A stretch of 59,421 bases of DNA from Candidatus Omnitrophota bacterium (GTDB lineage: Bacteria > Hinthialibacterota > Hinthialibacteria > Hinthialibacterales > Hinthialibacteraceae): assembly GCA_016934335.1 (NCBI GenBank), contig JAFGTC010000175.1, positions 1-59,421 of the forward strand, given 5' to 3'. Below, piece by piece: positions 45,287 through 54,121 of the stretch (position 1 is its first letter; every line of letters starts with the position of its first letter). The translations under genes were made by a program, and so were the position numbers. The notes below the pieces were generated by a model, which did not search any database, had not been told where the DNA came from, and saw nothing but the letters and a program-made list of their open reading frames with translations.

Positions 45287-46990
45287 ATGCATACAACATC
45301 TGTGATCGCCGCATTCTGCTTGTTAATCCTCATTATTGGATTGATAACTTTTTATACGCTTCGAACAGAAGATACAACGAAAGTCCGGCGCATTTTGAAG
45401 GATCTGGGGCTTCGGCGTCGGTTCGGATCAAGCGACCAAGGCGCTCAGTTTTACAAATGGGGCTGGCATCAGGATCAGGATCAACGCATCTCCGCCGAAC
45501 GAATGGTCAAACAGGCGTTCCAACAAGCCGGCGTCTGGCTGGATCGACATGACCTCTCCTTCTTTGAAAACCTATGTAAACAGTATGAAGTCCAAAACGA
45601 GGTTCGCGAAGAGCAGATCGAAGAGCGGATTCTCGAAATCATCAAACGATCCGAACTGGTGAAGCGCTGGGTCGCCGATCAAGTTCGCTCCATCGTGCGC
45701 TCCATCCGATTGATGGATGCGCCAAAGGCAAAAGAAATATTGCAGCAATTTGAAATAGAGGCGGAAGAAAAAGATGCGCGGGAACAGCTTCTCGGCCTTC
45801 GACTTTGGCGGATGTTCTATCAACATGGCGGCCAAATCTTGTCGATCCACGCCGATGGATTAAAAATTCTCGATTCCGCGCATAATCATACTTTCGTTCT
45901 GGAGAACATGGATTCATGGCGTCACTTGCTTCGCATGTTTAAAGAAGAGATGTTGGAGATCGCCAATAGCGGAGCGGCGGCGATCGAACCGACTCTCGGG
46001 CGGGCGATGCGACGGTTCATCGCGAAGGATTTTTTCCACGAGATGGAAGTGGATGTCGAACGTCATGATTCATTTGTGCGTAAAATCAGAGATCAACATC
46101 AAAACAAGGAAATCAATTTACCGTTGGAGCGCCTGCGCGCGATCGAGTCGATCTTCTATCGATGGAAATTCGAAGAAGGAATTCATTTCAACCAACGCGA
46201 CCACAATTGCATGCGAGACATTCTCTGTCGGCTGGATTTATCGCCCCGATTTCGAGAGATCCTGATCGATCACATTGGCGAATCGTTTTCATCTCTATTC
46301 AACATTCTTCGCATGTTTCCCCGCGAGGTTTTGTTTTACGGCGGCAGCGGAGTGGCTCGCTCCTTCGCGGCGGATCAATATTTGCGGCATTTACACGCCC
46401 TGCAGGAAGCGCTGGCGGCGCCAACCGGCCGCGAAGCCAAATCACCGTCCATTGTCTGCATCAACGACGAGGCGATCGAAAAGAAGCGCAAGGGCCCTAA
46501 ACGCGGATCGAAAGCGCAGACCATGGCGCAGTTAATCTCCGATCAAAAACGAATCAGCCGTTTGAAGCGAGGGATATCAGAAGCGGAAGCCGACATCCGA
46601 GGGTGGATCGTCCATTTATCCACCCATTATTTGTTGGATGAGGAAATAAAAGAACTGCAGCAAAAGCCCTTCACTCGGTATCGACTTGTTAATTGTGAGA
46701 TCGGAGAAAAAGTCGATTTTCTGAACGATGCCTATAAAGCCAAACAAGGCCGAGTTCAGTTTTTCAACCGTATCATTGATTCGCTCACAAAGCCCCCCGA
46801 AAGAAAACGGCCTTCTACCAAACAAACTCAGCCCAGGCAGCCGAAAGATACACAAGATATAGCAGACGAAAGCAACCCTCCCTCCTTCCAAGAGGGGAAG
46901 GAAGAAAAACGCGAAACGTCTCCTGAGAATCAAAAGCAAGAAGCCGCCGCTTCGCCTCCCCAGGATCCCGCCGCGACGCCGCAGGAATGA
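45287..46990 (+). CDS. Large N-anchored cytoplasmic protein of unknown function
   Basis: 567 residues. One membrane helix at residues about 5-25 (SVIAAFCLLILIIGLITFYTL) is followed by a helical, highly charged cytoplasmic part, with coiled-coil-like stretches near 98-160 (EVREEQIEERILEIIKRSE...) and a repeated R/K-rich segment around 390-425. The last 60 residues are low-complexity Pro/Gln/Glu. No enzymatic motif is recognised. The ATG at 45287 has only a weak upstream site. It follows purN by 25 bp on the same strand. Large mostly helical membrane-tethered proteins like this are sometimes scaffolds; that is speculation here. Confidence 0.75.
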   Translation: MHTTSVIAAFCLLILIIGLITFYTLRTEDTTKVRRILKDLGLRRRFGSSDQGAQFYKWGWHQDQDQRISAERMVKQAFQQAGVWLDRHDLSFFENLCKQYEVQNEVREEQIEERILEIIKRSELVKRWVADQVRSIVRSIRLMDAPKAKEILQQFEIEAEEKDAREQLLGLRLWRMFYQHGGQILSIHADGLKILDSAHNHTFVLENMDSWRHLLRMFKEEMLEIANSGAAAIEPTLGRAMRRFIAKDFFHEMEVDVERHDSFVRKIRDQHQNKEINLPLERLRAIESIFYRWKFEEGIHFNQRDHNCMRDILCRLDLSPRFREILIDHIGESFSSLFNILRMFPREVLFYGGSGVARSFAADQYLRHLHALQEALAAPTGREAKSPSIVCINDEAIEKKRKGPKRGSKAQTMAQLISDQKRISRLKRGISEAEADIRGWIVHLSTHYLLDEEIKELQQKPFTRYRLVNCEIGEKVDFLNDAYKAKQGRVQFFNRIIDSLTKPPERKRPSTKQTQPRQPKDTQDIADESNPPSFQEGKEEKRETSPENQKQEAAASPPQDPAATPQE

Positions 46991-47001
46991 GCGATGCGAA
47001 A

Positions 47002-48066
47002 TCAGACGCTAACGGCCGTGGATTTATTGGCGGAGCGATATAATGCTTCGATGATTTTCAAGACTTTGATTTCATCCTCGCCGGTGGAGGCCGGTTGGCG
47101 ATCTTTTACAATAGCCTGGATGAAATCTTGCGACACGCTTAAAATCACGCTCCACTTTTCAAAGGTAGTCGCCGGGGCGATAGTGACCGGTTTGCCGCTC
47201 CGATCTTCGTAAATTTGAAAAAAGATGTCCTGCGTCCAGGCGAGCGGATCGAAGGCGATGCCCGCTTTGGAGCCGTAGATGCGGATGCGCGTGGAACTGT
47301 TCATATGCGCCGCCCAGGATCGCTCCCAAAAAACAGTCAATCCCCCTTTGCATCGAATCATGGCGGCGCCGTGCTCTTCGACATCGAAGGCGACATCCGC
47401 CGGCCGGGGCGTTTCCAATCCGTGATAGCAGAATCCATCCACGCGCTCCACTGCCAGATTATCCATCAAACTATACAGTATATTGAGATCGTAAACGCCC
47501 CAATCCAGCATAGCGCCCCCGCCCGCGATCGATTTGTCCAGACACCAGGCGGCCGCGGGATGAAAATCTATGCCCGGGCGATTGCGCCGCGAGATGCCGG
47601 ATAGAGTGATGTGGTAAATATCCCCCAGTTCTCCCGCCTCGATTAATTCTTTGGCTTTTTGGACCGACGGACTGAAACGATAGCGGCCTGAACAGGAAGC
47701 AAGAATGCGGCCGGCTTTTTTCGCCCGCTTGACCATTTTCAGCGCAGAGGCGGAGCTGACGGCCATTGGTTTTTCACACAAAACGTGCTTGCCGGCGGCC
47801 AAGCCGGCCAAAGCGATTTCCTCATGGCTATTCGACGGCGTGCAGATCACCACGGCGTCGAGATCTTCCAATGCGATCAAATCTTTATACTGGCTGAATG
47901 CGTTGGGAATCTCGTATTCGGACGCCGCTTTGGCCAGGCGCTCTTCGTTTGTATCCGCAATAGCCGCAACCTTACAGCGCGGGATGACGCGAAAGCCGCG
48001 GATGTGCTCCATGCCAATCATCCCAATTCCGATGATGCCGACATTAACCGTACTTTTTTTGCTCAT
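47002..48066 (-). CDS. Gfo/Idh/MocA-family NAD(P)-dependent oxidoreductase
   Basis: 354 residues. The N-terminal Rossmann fold shows VGIIGIGMIGMEHIRGF and AAIADTNEERL; the family motif GKHVLCEKPMA carries the Lys (EKP) that contacts NAD and substrate. The C-terminal alpha/beta domain includes HPAAAWCLDKSIAGGGAMLDWGVYDLNILYSLMD, with the GGG-x-x-D-x-G-x-H-like pattern where His is replaced (DWGVYDLN). Members oxidise or reduce sugars and inositols. Such genes are abundant in glycan-degrading Planctomycetota-type bacteria. AAGGAG is found about 15 bases upstream of the ATG at 48066. It converges with the 567-residue protein gene. Confidence 0.88.
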   Translation of the reverse strand: MSKKSTVNVGIIGIGMIGMEHIRGFRVIPRCKVAAIADTNEERLAKAASEYEIPNAFSQYKDLIALEDLDAVVICTPSNSHEEIALAGLAAGKHVLCEKPMAVSSASALKMVKRAKKAGRILASCSGRYRFSPSVQKAKELIEAGELGDIYHITLSGISRRNRPGIDFHPAAAWCLDKSIAGGGAMLDWGVYDLNILYSLMDNLAVERVDGFCYHGLETPRPADVAFDVEEHGAAMIRCKGGLTVFWERSWAAHMNSSTRIRIYGSKAGIAFDPLAWTQDIFFQIYEDRSGKPVTIAPATTFEKWSVILSVSQDFIQAIVKDRQPASTGEDEIKVLKIIEALYRSANKSTAVSV

Positions 48067-48434
48067 GGCCGCCAGAAAAACTCCTTCCCCTCATATCGTC
48101 AAGTCATCTTGATTTATTTTTCAAAAAAGGGAACCCCTTTTCTCTCTTTCAAGTTCACATGAACCTCGGTAGATGCGAAACGCCGCTGCCCGTTGCGCGA
48201 CGCGATTGTTTATGCCAACGTAACTCCAAATTGAGGATTCCTTGACTCCAAGGTCTTGGATAAAAAGCAAAGTCCCGCAAAAATAGTATAGTCTTCGCTG
48301 CAATCCGATCGCCGCGTCGACCAGGCGGCGATTACGAAACAAGATAGCCTTTTTCAATCACTGTATCATTGTCGGTTTTCGAGACAAGGCCGAAACTGAG
48401 AATAAAAAATTATTAGGATGGAGAGAAAAAATCA
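48067..48434. other. Intergenic region upstream of two small genes
   Basis: About 370 bp. A minus-strand TTG-started frame (48121-48357) of 78 codons lacks a ribosome binding site and domain and is not called. No RNA structure was recognised. Confidence 0.4.
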
Positions 48435-48797
48435 ATGGAACTGACTCGTGAAGAATTGAAATCGATTTTGCGGGAATTAATACAAGAAGATCTACCGGTT
48501 GGACATACTCCGCTGGGCGACCGTTGGATCGGAGGAACGCTCTATTTGCAGCCGCACGATCCCGACGCTACGCCCAAAGAGATTCCAATCGAGAATTTTT
48601 TCCATAAAATTATCATGCTTCGCGACCGTCTGCGCATGATGGAGCAGGCCGTCAACGCTCACAAAAAATTGACGGATGAAGACAAAGTCAACCTGCAGCA
48701 GTACATTACCCGAATTTATGGGACGTTGACGACGTTCAATATTCTATTTAAAGACAAAAAAGACCATTTCATTGGACAAAGTTCAAAAAGAGCCTAA
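48435..48797 (+). CDS. Conserved-looking small hypothetical protein
   Basis: 120 residues, acidic/basic mixed and mostly helical, with a central PLGDRWIGGTLYLQPHDPDATPKEIPIENFFHKI segment and a C-terminal helix ending GTLTTFNILFKDKKDHFIGQ. No domain is recognised. GGAG of ATGGAGAG lies at a good distance before the ATG. It precedes the zinc-finger gene by 42 bp, probably in the same transcript. Confidence 0.75.
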   Translation: MELTREELKSILRELIQEDLPVGHTPLGDRWIGGTLYLQPHDPDATPKEIPIENFFHKIIMLRDRLRMMEQAVNAHKKLTDEDKVNLQQYITRIYGTLTTFNILFKDKKDHFIGQSSKRA

Positions 48798-48839
48798 GAT
48801 CGCAGCGAAAGCCATTCTTTCCATGGGAAGGAGTCGATC

Positions 48840-49088
48840 ATGGTGCAGCAGAAACGTTGTGAAGGCTGCGGCGGGCTGGGGACGTTCTGGACAGAGCGCT
48901 GGGTTGAGGTCGTCTGCGAGAATTGTCACGGCAAAGGCAAAACGATCGACGCCGGCGGGCATCAAGTGAATTGCACAGTTTGCGTAGGAATGGGCTACCG
49001 CCTGATCCGGCGTTCGGATATCAAACCCTGCCCTTATTGCTTAGGCCGCGGTTATCTGGAAATCCGTGAACCGAAACGGGTGGAGTAG
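48840..49088 (+). CDS. Small DnaJ-type zinc-finger protein (CxxCxGxG repeats)
   Basis: 82 residues with four CxxC units: Cys7/10, Cys26/29, Cys45/48 and Cys64/67, each followed by a G-x-G-like turn (CEGCGGLG, CENCHGKG, CTVCVGMG, CPYCLGRG). This is the central zinc-binding cysteine-rich domain of DnaJ, here standing alone with no J domain. Such stand-alone domains (as in BSD2 or MamT-like proteins) bind unfolded protein or assist thiol chemistry. AAGGAG before ATG 48840 is the ribosome binding site. A free-standing chaperone or metal-site role is inferred, not shown. Confidence 0.85.
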   Translation: MVQQKRCEGCGGLGTFWTERWVEVVCENCHGKGKTIDAGGHQVNCTVCVGMGYRLIRRSDIKPCPYCLGRGYLEIREPKRVE

Positions 49089-49140
49089 CCTTTGCTTTGG
49101 CCGCAATGGAAAGGCGGCGCCAATCGATTCCTATCCTTGG

Positions 49141-50700
49141 CTATCTCCCATTCGCAAGGATCCGCGCTTTATCGCCCTGCGCCGTGATTCTGCCTCGATC
49201 CAAAGTCATCGCATGCGTGATCGAGGGTATTAATTCTTCCGGATGATGCGTAACAAAAACAATGCATGTCTGGGTTTGCGCCAACGATTCCAACAATTCG
49301 AGAAACTCGATTTTCGAAGAGCGATCCAATCCATTACAAGGCTCGTCAAGCAGCAAAACGCTCGGGTTCTGGACCAACGCCCGGGCCAAAAGAATCTTCC
49401 GGAATTGTCCGTACGACAGCGTATGTACATTCTGTTGCGCTAATGGCTCGATGCCCAAAAATTCAATCCAGCGCCTCGCCATGTTTTTCATATCGTCCGT
49501 CGATTCCTCCCAAAGCCCGATGCTGGAATGGAAGCCGGATAGAATCGCCTCTTCGCCAGTCAGGTTGTATTCATAATCCGCCTGCAGATGAGCGGAGAGA
49601 AATCCGATCTTCTTGCGCAGATCCCACACGCTGTTTTTTGAATCGGACGAGCCGAAGCGCTCGATTCTCCCGCCCAGCGCAGGATGTAAACCGCCGTACA
49701 AAAGCGAAAGAAAAGTCGATTTTCCCGCGCCGTTGCCTCCAAGCACCGCCCAGTTTTCATTCGCCTTCATTTTCCAATGAAGGTTGTGAAGCACTTTTCT
49801 ATGTTTACGATAAATATCGGCGTTTTTGATTTCGATCAATACTTGGCCGTTCTCATGGCTTGTTGAAAGATTCGGTTTAGAACCCTCGTGATCTGGAATC
49901 GTTCGCGCCAGTCGATGGATGAGCGGAGGATCTTGCGACGCGAGAACGTCTCTAAATTCATCACGCGGACCTTGCTGGATAATGCGCCCGTTTTCCAATC
50001 GAAGAATATGAGTGATAGAGGGCGGCAGTTCGTTCAATCGATGCGTAACATAGACGATCTGAGTTCCACTTTGCGTCACGGCCTCCAAGAACGAAAACAT
50101 AGTTTTTCGGGTTGGAGCGTCCAGCCCATTACAAAATTCATCCAGCACGAGAATGGGGGGATGAGTGATCATGGCCCGGGCGATAAGAATTTTTCTCGCT
50201 TCGCCGCGTGATAATTCCAGGAAGGAACGCTTCTTCAAATGTTCTGCGCCGAGCAACTCCATTATCGCCTCGGCCTCTTCCTTTTGAGCCGCATTTGGAG
50301 GTTGGAACAGCCACACGCTGTCGGTCAAACCGGTATAAACCACATCCTCGCAATTCAGCCTCCAACGATTCCGGCAATATAAATCTTGCAGATCGGCGGA
50401 AACAATCGGCATCATCTTACGAACGCCGATAGGAGCGGATTGCGTCTCTCCATTCAGGCAATACATGCGCGATCCGCGGCTGCTTGGAGAAGGCCAAATT
50501 TCCCCGCGAATCAATCGAATCAGGGTCGTTTTCCCAGCCCCGTTGCCGCCCAGAAAGGCCCAGTTTTCTCCCTTGTTCAAAGTCCAGTTTATATCAGAAA
50601 GGATTTGCCGTCCCTCGAGGACGACGTCCAGGTTATTTAAATGGAGCAGGCTCTTTGGAAGCGAGGCGTTAGGATGGTTTTGGTCGATCTTTGGGTGCAT
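49141..50700 (-). CDS. ModF/PhrA-like duplicated ABC ATPase
   Basis: 519 residues, two ABC ATP-binding domains in one chain. Domain 1 has Walker A GGNGAGKTTL (51-60), signature LSRGEARKILIARA and Walker B ILVLDEFCNGLD. Domain 2 has VLGGNGAGKSTF, signature LSYGQFRKILLARA and VLLLDEPCNGLD. Both switch histidines are present (VTHRLNELPP, VTHHPEEL). The duplicated layout and the LxxGxxRKxLLARA signatures match ModF/PhrA ('photorepair protein'), a soluble ABC protein located near molybdate transport genes in enterobacteria. No transmembrane partner or molybdate gene is nearby, so its function is open. A separate role in ribosome-associated ABC-F proteins is less likely, because the long ABC-F linker is missing. 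Confidence 0.85.
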   Translation of the reverse strand: MHPKIDQNHPNASLPKSLLHLNNLDVVLEGRQILSDINWTLNKGENWAFLGGNGAGKTTLIRLIRGEIWPSPSSRGSRMYCLNGETQSAPIGVRKMMPIVSADLQDLYCRNRWRLNCEDVVYTGLTDSVWLFQPPNAAQKEEAEAIMELLGAEHLKKRSFLELSRGEARKILIARAMITHPPILVLDEFCNGLDAPTRKTMFSFLEAVTQSGTQIVYVTHRLNELPPSITHILRLENGRIIQQGPRDEFRDVLASQDPPLIHRLARTIPDHEGSKPNLSTSHENGQVLIEIKNADIYRKHRKVLHNLHWKMKANENWAVLGGNGAGKSTFLSLLYGGLHPALGGRIERFGSSDSKNSVWDLRKKIGFLSAHLQADYEYNLTGEEAILSGFHSSIGLWEESTDDMKNMARRWIEFLGIEPLAQQNVHTLSYGQFRKILLARALVQNPSVLLLDEPCNGLDRSSKIEFLELLESLAQTQTCIVFVTHHPEELIPSITHAMTLDRGRITAQGDKARILANGR

Positions 50701-50887
50701 AATGAAAACAGTCTATTTCTCATTTCTTCTCCGTAAACTGCCGACGGTAGACGAAAAATCTGAACAACCATGCAAAAAATTTGATCCAGGCGTCCACACA
50801 GTTCCCTTCCCCGCCGAACAACGGCGTTTGAAATAATCCGTTGCGCAGGATGCCGACTCGCAACATTCATTCGCATGAACGGGGGAT

Positions 50888-52369
50888 TTATACGCCTTCG
50901 CGAATCAGGCGCTTCAAATGTCTGGACGCCAAAAATCGGAAGGTGTTCCAGGTGTGCCGCGGTCGGACGATAAGACGCTTGAATTGACGGAAATCTTTAA
51001 AGGGCCGGGTGAGTTTATGCCAATCCCATTCATCATAGGCCATGCGCAGGGCGCGCTCTAAATCTTCGCCGCTGAGCGCATCGGTGCGAACCACGGAGGT
51101 TGTGCCTCCATCGTATTTCGACCAGTCATGCGTCAATAATTTCCCATCTTTTTCGAGCATGTTATAAAAACTGGATCCAGGGAACGGCGTCATGATGGAA
51201 AACTGGATGGTTTCGGGATTCAGACGTTTAGCGAAATCAATGGTTTTCCGGACCGTCTCCCAGGTTTCGCCGGGGAGGCCGAAACTGAAGGTCAGATGTT
51301 GATTGATCCCCAATTCGCGAGTAATGCAGACCATCTCTTCGACTTTTTGCAGATTGAGATTTTTTTTGGCGTTGTCAACCAGCTCCTGGGAGCCGGATTC
51401 CACACCGTATTTGATGCCGACAAGTCCGGCGTCTTTCATGGCGCGCAGAGTTTCGCGGTCGGTCGTGTCGGCGCGCGCCATGGCCGCCCAGGGGAGATTT
51501 AAGCCGCGGCGTTTGATCTCTTCGCAAAGCTGCAGCAGTCTTCGCTTGCCGATATTGAAGGTATCGTCGTCGAAATAAAACGAACGGAAGCCATATTCCT
51601 TGACCATAGATTCAATCTCATCGACGACGTCGATGGGATTGCGAGTCCGGTACTGGTTGTTGCCGTACATGATCTGCGGCCAGGCGCAAAAGATGCATTG
51701 GAAGGGGCATCCGCGCGACGCCCACATCTGCAGACTCGGTTCGGGAATGCCGCCCGGCAAATCCCAATAACTGCGCATGGGGAGTTGTTTGCGGGAAGGC
51801 CAGGGGAGGGCGTCCAGGTCTTGAATAACAGCGCCGCGTTCGTTTTCTTGAGCGCCGCCGCCGCCGTCGCGATAGACGAGGTTGGGAACGCAGGATAGGT
51901 CGCCGCTGGATTCGATGGCATCGATGAGCTGCAAAGCGGCCTGGTCGTATTCGCCTTTGAGAACAAAATCCACAAGCGGCGTTTCATCCAGAAATCCGGG
52001 GCGGTACATATCCAGATGAATGCCGCAGAAGATCATGCGCGCGTTCGGACAATGTTCTTTGATTTTTTGGGCTTGGCGCAAATCGACGTCGATCGAGGCG
52101 GTGGAGACCTCGAGAATAACGGCGTCCGGGTGAAAATAGGCGGCGCGTTTGACGTAATCGTCTTCCTGCATTCGTTCCGCCACGCCGTCGACGATGCAGC
52201 ACTCGTGGCCGGCTTTTTCCAATGCGGCGGCCGCGTAAGAGAGATAAAAAGGAAAAGGAAGGTAGCGGCTTCCTTCTTCTTCGAAATGAGGCCAGCGGGA
52301 TCCCGCTCGAACTCCGTAATATCCTCGTTTATACCAAGGTCCATTCCCGAGAAAAACTTTCATGCTCAT
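50888..52369 (-). CDS. B12-binding-domain radical SAM protein
   Basis: 493 residues from the ATG at 52369, with GGAGG 11 bases upstream; ATG 52363 and TTG 52378 are alternatives. Residues 35-180 resemble a cobalamin-binding Rossmann domain (YLSYAAAALEKAGHECCIVDGV..., IKEHCPNARMIFCGIHLDMY). Residues from about 210 hold the radical SAM core with Cys221, Cys225 and Cys228 (SRGCPFQCIFCAW) and later YGVESGSQELVDN. The C-terminal part (about 400-490) is unassigned. B12-radical SAM enzymes catalyse C-methylation, ring contractions or other radical chemistry on lipids, hopanoids or peptides. The canonical DxHxxG cobalamin motif is not obvious, so cobalamin binding is only likely. The substrate is unknown. 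Confidence 0.88.
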   Translation of the reverse strand: MSMKVFLGNGPWYKRGYYGVRAGSRWPHFEEEGSRYLPFPFYLSYAAAALEKAGHECCIVDGVAERMQEDDYVKRAAYFHPDAVILEVSTASIDVDLRQAQKIKEHCPNARMIFCGIHLDMYRPGFLDETPLVDFVLKGEYDQAALQLIDAIESSGDLSCVPNLVYRDGGGGAQENERGAVIQDLDALPWPSRKQLPMRSYWDLPGGIPEPSLQMWASRGCPFQCIFCAWPQIMYGNNQYRTRNPIDVVDEIESMVKEYGFRSFYFDDDTFNIGKRRLLQLCEEIKRRGLNLPWAAMARADTTDRETLRAMKDAGLVGIKYGVESGSQELVDNAKKNLNLQKVEEMVCITRELGINQHLTFSFGLPGETWETVRKTIDFAKRLNPETIQFSIMTPFPGSSFYNMLEKDGKLLTHDWSKYDGGTTSVVRTDALSGEDLERALRMAYDEWDWHKLTRPFKDFRQFKRLIVRPRHTWNTFRFLASRHLKRLIREGV

Positions 52370-52444
52370 TCTACACAAATCCTCCAGCCGCTTCCTTTGC
52401 GATCGTTTCGAATGTATCTTTGGCCGGCTCGCAGTCCGCAGCGA

Positions 52445-53257
52445 TTACCATATCGCAGGAAAAGCCAAAAAAGAGATCATAATGGGTGCGAGCGCGGCGC
52501 AAAGGGCTTTGGAAAACGGCAGTTTTTGAACGACTTGGAATCCGCGCAAACATACGAACAAGGAGCCGAACTCCGCCAAGAAGATGCCGATGAAGGGGAT
52601 CAAAAGGAGGCTTTGCGCGATCATCGCGTAGCAGCGGATCTGAAACGTCGCGATATAACCCTCCTTCCCCCGGAAAAATGTAATCAGAAAATGTTGGAGC
52701 AGCGACGCGAGAAAGATGTTCGAAAGTATGAAATTAAATGGCATTGTAAGGATTTCGAAGTTGGAAATCGATTTCATCCACTGAACGACGCCCTGCTGCA
52801 TGTCCGCGGAGGATTGTCCGGATTCGCTTGGAACGGAGGCCGATTGTTCGGGGGAAAAATTTTGCAGCGCAGCCGGAAAGATAAATTTTATGTAAAAGAC
52901 ATTCATAGGAAACCAAAAAAACATGATGCAAATGACGGCGAAAATCAACGGCGATGCGATTTCTTTCCCGGAAGGGAGATGAGAGAAAAAAAGAACGGGC
53001 TGAAAAACAACCAGACCGGCTGTTTCAAAGAAGGCTTTGATTGCGCCTATGTCGCGCCACCGCTGCCAGGGAATCTCTCGATGGATTTCTTGTTGCACTT
53101 TCTGGAGGTTGTGGATATGAGAGATCTGTTGATCCCAGCAAAGTTGGCAAAAAGGCTCCCCTTCTACAAGAATGACGCATGAATCGCAAATGTCGCGTTG
53201 ACACTCTCTGCAGATATGGGATGCTTTATTACGGGAATGATAATAACAACTTGCCAT
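52445..53257 (-). CDS. Membrane protein with N-terminal B-box-like zinc finger and Yip1-type domain
   Basis: 270 residues. Residues 1-42 (CYYHSRNKASHICRECQRDICDSC...CQLC) give an alternating Cys/His pattern for two zinc ions as in B-box-like fingers. Five predicted membrane helices follow from residue 80 to the end in the YIP1-family style (ASPLIFAVICIMFFWF..., ILTMPFNFILSNIFLASLLQHFL, CYAMIAQSLLLIPFIGIFL and a final hydrophobic segment). Bacterial Yip1-type proteins with zinc-ribbon N-termini are widespread and uncharacterised. It is 75 bp downstream of nothing obvious on its strand and lies just before the radical SAM gene (75 bp), perhaps cotranscribed. Confidence 0.8.
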   Translation of the reverse strand: MASCYYHSRNKASHICRECQRDICDSCVILVEGEPFCQLCWDQQISHIHNLQKVQQEIHREIPWQRWRDIGAIKAFFETAGLVVFQPVLFFSHLPSGKEIASPLIFAVICIMFFWFPMNVFYIKFIFPAALQNFSPEQSASVPSESGQSSADMQQGVVQWMKSISNFEILTMPFNFILSNIFLASLLQHFLITFFRGKEGYIATFQIRCYAMIAQSLLLIPFIGIFLAEFGSLFVCLRGFQVVQKLPFSKALCAALAPIMISFLAFPAIW

Positions 53258-53570
53258 TGAAACCTCGATTCGCAGTAAGATCTACTGCATGATCTGCTAA
53301 ATAAGATAATATCTCAAAAGCCTGCTTTGTGTAAGAAAGCAGTTGGGGATGACTGGTCGAAAACAGGATGGCATCGCAGCAGTGAAGGCGCAGGAAAAGA
53401 CGGATGCATCATGAAGGTGATGCGCCCCTTTCAAATTAAGGAGAAGAGTACAATAATAATGTCTTGTGTCTTCGCATCCCACTATTTTTCCTAATATTGG
53501 CGAGGCAAAACCGATTTGGATTGTAGCAAAATCGAAACATTTGAAATAAAAAAGGAGATCCGAAGAGATC
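53258..53570. other. Promoter/leader region of rplI
   Basis: About 310 bp. A frame antisense to rplI's 5' part (53297-53638) is not supported. A small hairpin GCATCA/TGATGC (around 53405-53422) lies about 150 bp before rplI; whether it has regulatory meaning is unclear. AAGGAG just before 53571 is the rplI ribosome binding site. The usual upstream partners rpsF and rpsR are absent. Confidence 0.4.
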
Positions 53571-54026
53571 ATGGCCACGATGCAAGTTATTTTAGCGGAA
53601 TCGATCCCCAGCTTAGGCAATGAAGGCGAGATCGTCAACGTTAAGGGAGGATATGCGCGAAACTATCTGATTCCGCAAGGCTTCGCTTTCGCCGCCTCCA
53701 GCGTGAACGCAGCGCAGCTCGCGCACAAACAAAAGCAGTTGCAGGATTTACGCAAGAGAAAAATCAAAAACGATCAAGATCTTGCCAACCGGCTTTCAGA
53801 AGTTTCCATCCATATCCCAGTGAAAGTGGGAGAAGAGGATCGTATTTTTGGAAGCGTCACGACTCAACATATCGCCGATGCTTTGGCGAAAAAAGGATTT
53901 AACGTCGATCGGCGAAAGATCAATCTTCATGAACCCATTCGCGCATTGGGCGTTTATACGGTTCCCGTTCGCCTGTCGAGCGATATCGAAGGTCATTTAA
54001 AAGTCTGGGTCGTTAAAGAAGATTAA
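53571..54026 (+). CDS. rplI: 50S ribosomal protein L9
   Basis: 151 residues. N-terminal domain MQVILAESIPSLGNEGEIVNVKGGYARNYLIPQGFA is the L9 signature, binding 23S rRNA; a central helix (AAQLAHKQKQLQDLRKRKIKNDQDL) links to the C-terminal domain (FGSVTTQHIADALAKKG..., ALGVYTVPVRL). L9 limits ribosome sliding. It is present alone without rpsF, ssb or rpsR, the usual operon. AAGGAGAT ends about 10 bases before the ATG. A few genes away lie a GT2 and a UDG gene unrelated to translation. Confidence 0.97.
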   Translation: MATMQVILAESIPSLGNEGEIVNVKGGYARNYLIPQGFAFAASSVNAAQLAHKQKQLQDLRKRKIKNDQDLANRLSEVSIHIPVKVGEEDRIFGSVTTQHIADALAKKGFNVDRRKINLHEPIRALGVYTVPVRLSSDIEGHLKVWVVKED

Positions 54027-54121
54027 TCTGTAGTCGAAATCGATTGATAAGAATTTATTCGTACGATTTTGATGACGTTCTAAAAAAACAAAATTTGAAC
54101 AACCGCATTTTACGGCGCGGT

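Noticed and set aside
48121..48357. 78-codon minus-strand frame upstream of the Gfo/Idh/MocA gene
   Set aside because: TTG start without ribosome binding site, no domain, no conserved neighbour relation visible.
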